64,000 nucleotides of DNA from UBA5793 sp040255465 (GTDB lineage: Bacteria > Planctomycetota > Phycisphaerae > Phycisphaerales > UBA5793). The stretch covers positions 1 through 64,000 of the forward strand of contig JBDZVA010000001.1 in assembly GCA_040255465.1 (NCBI GenBank). Direction: 5' to 3'. The notes beneath the pieces are model-generated. The model was not told the DNA's origin. It ran no database searches and saw only the letters and a program-made list of their open reading frames with translations. Each line of letters begins with the position of its first letter. Position 1 is the first letter of the stretch. Shown piece after piece: positions 62,907 through 64,000 of the stretch. The position numbers were made by a program, and so were the translations under genes.

Positions 62907-64000
62907 ATGAACGCGCGGCGGATACTTCGACTGCGTCGCGCACTACTGCTTGCAGTAGTGATGTGTATTTCAGCGGCCGCTGTGAGCCACGACACCAGCA
63001 CGGCGCACGGGCAACCAGATGTCGAACCGTACTTCGAAGATGCGGCGATCGAGCAATCACACAACAGCGTGCATCCGCTCGTCACCGCCCACTTTCCCGA
63101 TTCGCTCTGGCTGAGCGATGCGCACTGGCTTGACGATCACACACTGCTCGTCTCCTCGCGCGTGCAGGCGATCAACGTCTGGTCCGTCGCCGTGGAGTTG
63201 TGGCCGGAAGTGGTTGGCCTCCTCGTGGCGCCCGCGCTGTTGTGGCTGTTGTTTCGTCTGCTGCGCCGCTCATGGGGGCAGTGGCGTCTCACGCCCGGGG
63301 AGCTGCACTGCCGAGGGTGTCACTACCAACTCACCGGGCTGGTCGATCCCGATCGCTGCCCGGAATGCGGCGCCAGGCTGACACCACACCATGTCGTCCT
63401 TGGCCGTGATGCGCCATTCAAATCACTGGCGGCCGTCGCGATGCTCATCGTCGTTCTGGGCGTGGTCTACTTTGGATTCGGACAGGCGATCCCGCGATAC
63501 GGCTGGGCGTCAAGAGTCTTTCGATGGCCGTCGACGCGAGCCATGAATTGGGCGGTAGCCGCCTCCAGCATCGGATTCATCAGACGTCACTCAACGGCGC
63601 TGGCTCGCGTCGAAGCCGTGGACGCCCGCACCGGCGCTGTCACTCGACGCGTGGTCAATCGACTCATGTTCAATCGCTGTGGTGAGGAGATCGGTGAGCC
63701 GCGTTTTGCCATCCTTCCTGATCATGGCTCGATCCTGCTCATGGGGCGGCAAGAACTGCTCGAGTTGAGTCTCGAGAACGGCTCGCTGCGCCGGCGCCTC
63801 ACCGCCGTCGACGGATCCGATCCTTCCGTGCGATTGCGCGACGTGATCGTCGATCCTCAGGGCCGCTATGCCTGCGCCGTTTTGTCGACGCGAGAGTCGA
63901 TCCGCATCGATCTCGCCACCGGCGCCCGGCAAGCGCCCGTGTCATTGCAAGGCGTTCCGGGCTGGCCGGAGATCCCGATCGCGATCCTTACCGAGCCGCC
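62907..64000 (+). CDS. membrane protein with zinc ribbon and propeller-like C-terminal region (3' end outside window)
   Basis: The frame is open from ATG 62907 to the window edge (364 codons), so the protein is truncated here. A signal-like helix (LLLAVVMCISAAAVS) is followed by a membrane helix (VVGLLVAPALLWLLFRLL), a zinc ribbon CRGCHYQLTGLVDPDRCPEC, another helix (SLAAVAMLIVVLGVVYFGFG) and a region that reads like WD40-type repeats (AILPDHGSILLMGRQELLEL, RDVIVDPQGRYACAVLS). The ribbon resembles that at 21889-22272. Function unknown. Confidence 0.75.
   Translation, partial: MNARRILRLRRALLLAVVMCISAAAVSHDTSTAHGQPDVEPYFEDAAIEQSHNSVHPLVTAHFPDSLWLSDAHWLDDHTLLVSSRVQAINVWSVAVELWPEVVGLLVAPALLWLLFRLLRRSWGQWRLTPGELHCRGCHYQLTGLVDPDRCPECGARLTPHHVVLGRDAPFKSLAAVAMLIVVLGVVYFGFGQAIPRYGWASRVFRWPSTRAMNWAVAASSIGFIRRHSTALARVEAVDARTGAVTRRVVNRLMFNRCGEEIGEPRFAILPDHGSILLMGRQELLELSLENGSLRRRLTAVDGSDPSVRLRDVIVDPQGRYACAVLSTRESIRIDLATGARQAPVSLQGVPGWPEIPIAILTEP

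Overview
The window is GC-rich bacterial DNA, densely packed with genes on both strands. It most resembles a Planctomycetota chromosome, probably of the Phycisphaerae type. The supporting signs are a LEPRxLL-type N-terminus, HAF repeats, membrane proteins with a CxxCxY...CPECG zinc ribbon, a tricorn-protease homologue, a BatA/von Willebrand membrane pair, an LptD-like outer-membrane protein, and a secreted C-terminal beta-domain shared by four otherwise unrelated proteins. The assignment comes from family content only; no rRNA, tRNA or CRISPR array was seen. I see no insertion sequence or prophage, so this reads as core chromosome with a few accessory islands.

Layout. 1-14 kb: end of a secreted protein, HIT and SGNH proteins, the BatA/VWA pair, LptD-like protein, a nucleotide-sugar dehydratase, a polyprenyl synthase and a HAF-repeat protein. 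14-22 kb: M16 peptidase, an operon of degenerate 2-hydroxyacid dehydrogenase, methyltransferase, Nudix and RsmD, then Apt, a C25-type peptidase and small secreted or membrane proteins. 22-30 kb: a P-loop/deoxyribosyltransferase-like protein, sialate O-acetylesterase, aminotransferase IV, glycosyltransferase and PssA. 30-41 kb: a divergent heme locus with a 1306-residue LEPRxLL protein carrying two GlcG/HbpS-like domains, facing an outer-membrane beta-barrel plus decaheme-LVIVD lipoprotein operon. 41-49 kb: RecQ, lactate dehydrogenase, a small membrane protein, PEP carboxylase, a methyltransferase and a broken nuclease-like gene. 49-64 kb: tricorn protease, PanB, HtrA, glycerate kinase, a lipoprotein, methionine aminopeptidase, a small selenoprotein, a subtilase, MscS and a zinc-ribbon membrane protein.

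The most notable items are these. (1) A SelW/Rdx-type selenoprotein at 59482-59706 has an in-frame TGA in a CxxU motif, followed by a hairpin whose GGTCT loop matches that of the E. coli fdhF SECIS; normal gene calling skips it. (2) A candidate porin-cytochrome electron conduit lies at 34783-41062. (3) Many genes without a Shine-Dalgarno sequence have a -10 hexamer 5-8 nt before the start codon, which suggests widespread leaderless transcription. (4) A nuclease-like gene is interrupted by one in-frame TAA.

Secreted or envelope proteins dominate: LptD, the BatA pair, M16, C25, tricorn, HtrA, subtilase, the GlcG-like protein, the porin and the decaheme. Housekeeping genes (rsmD, apt, pssA, ppc, panB, map, recQ) are interleaved singly rather than in long operons.
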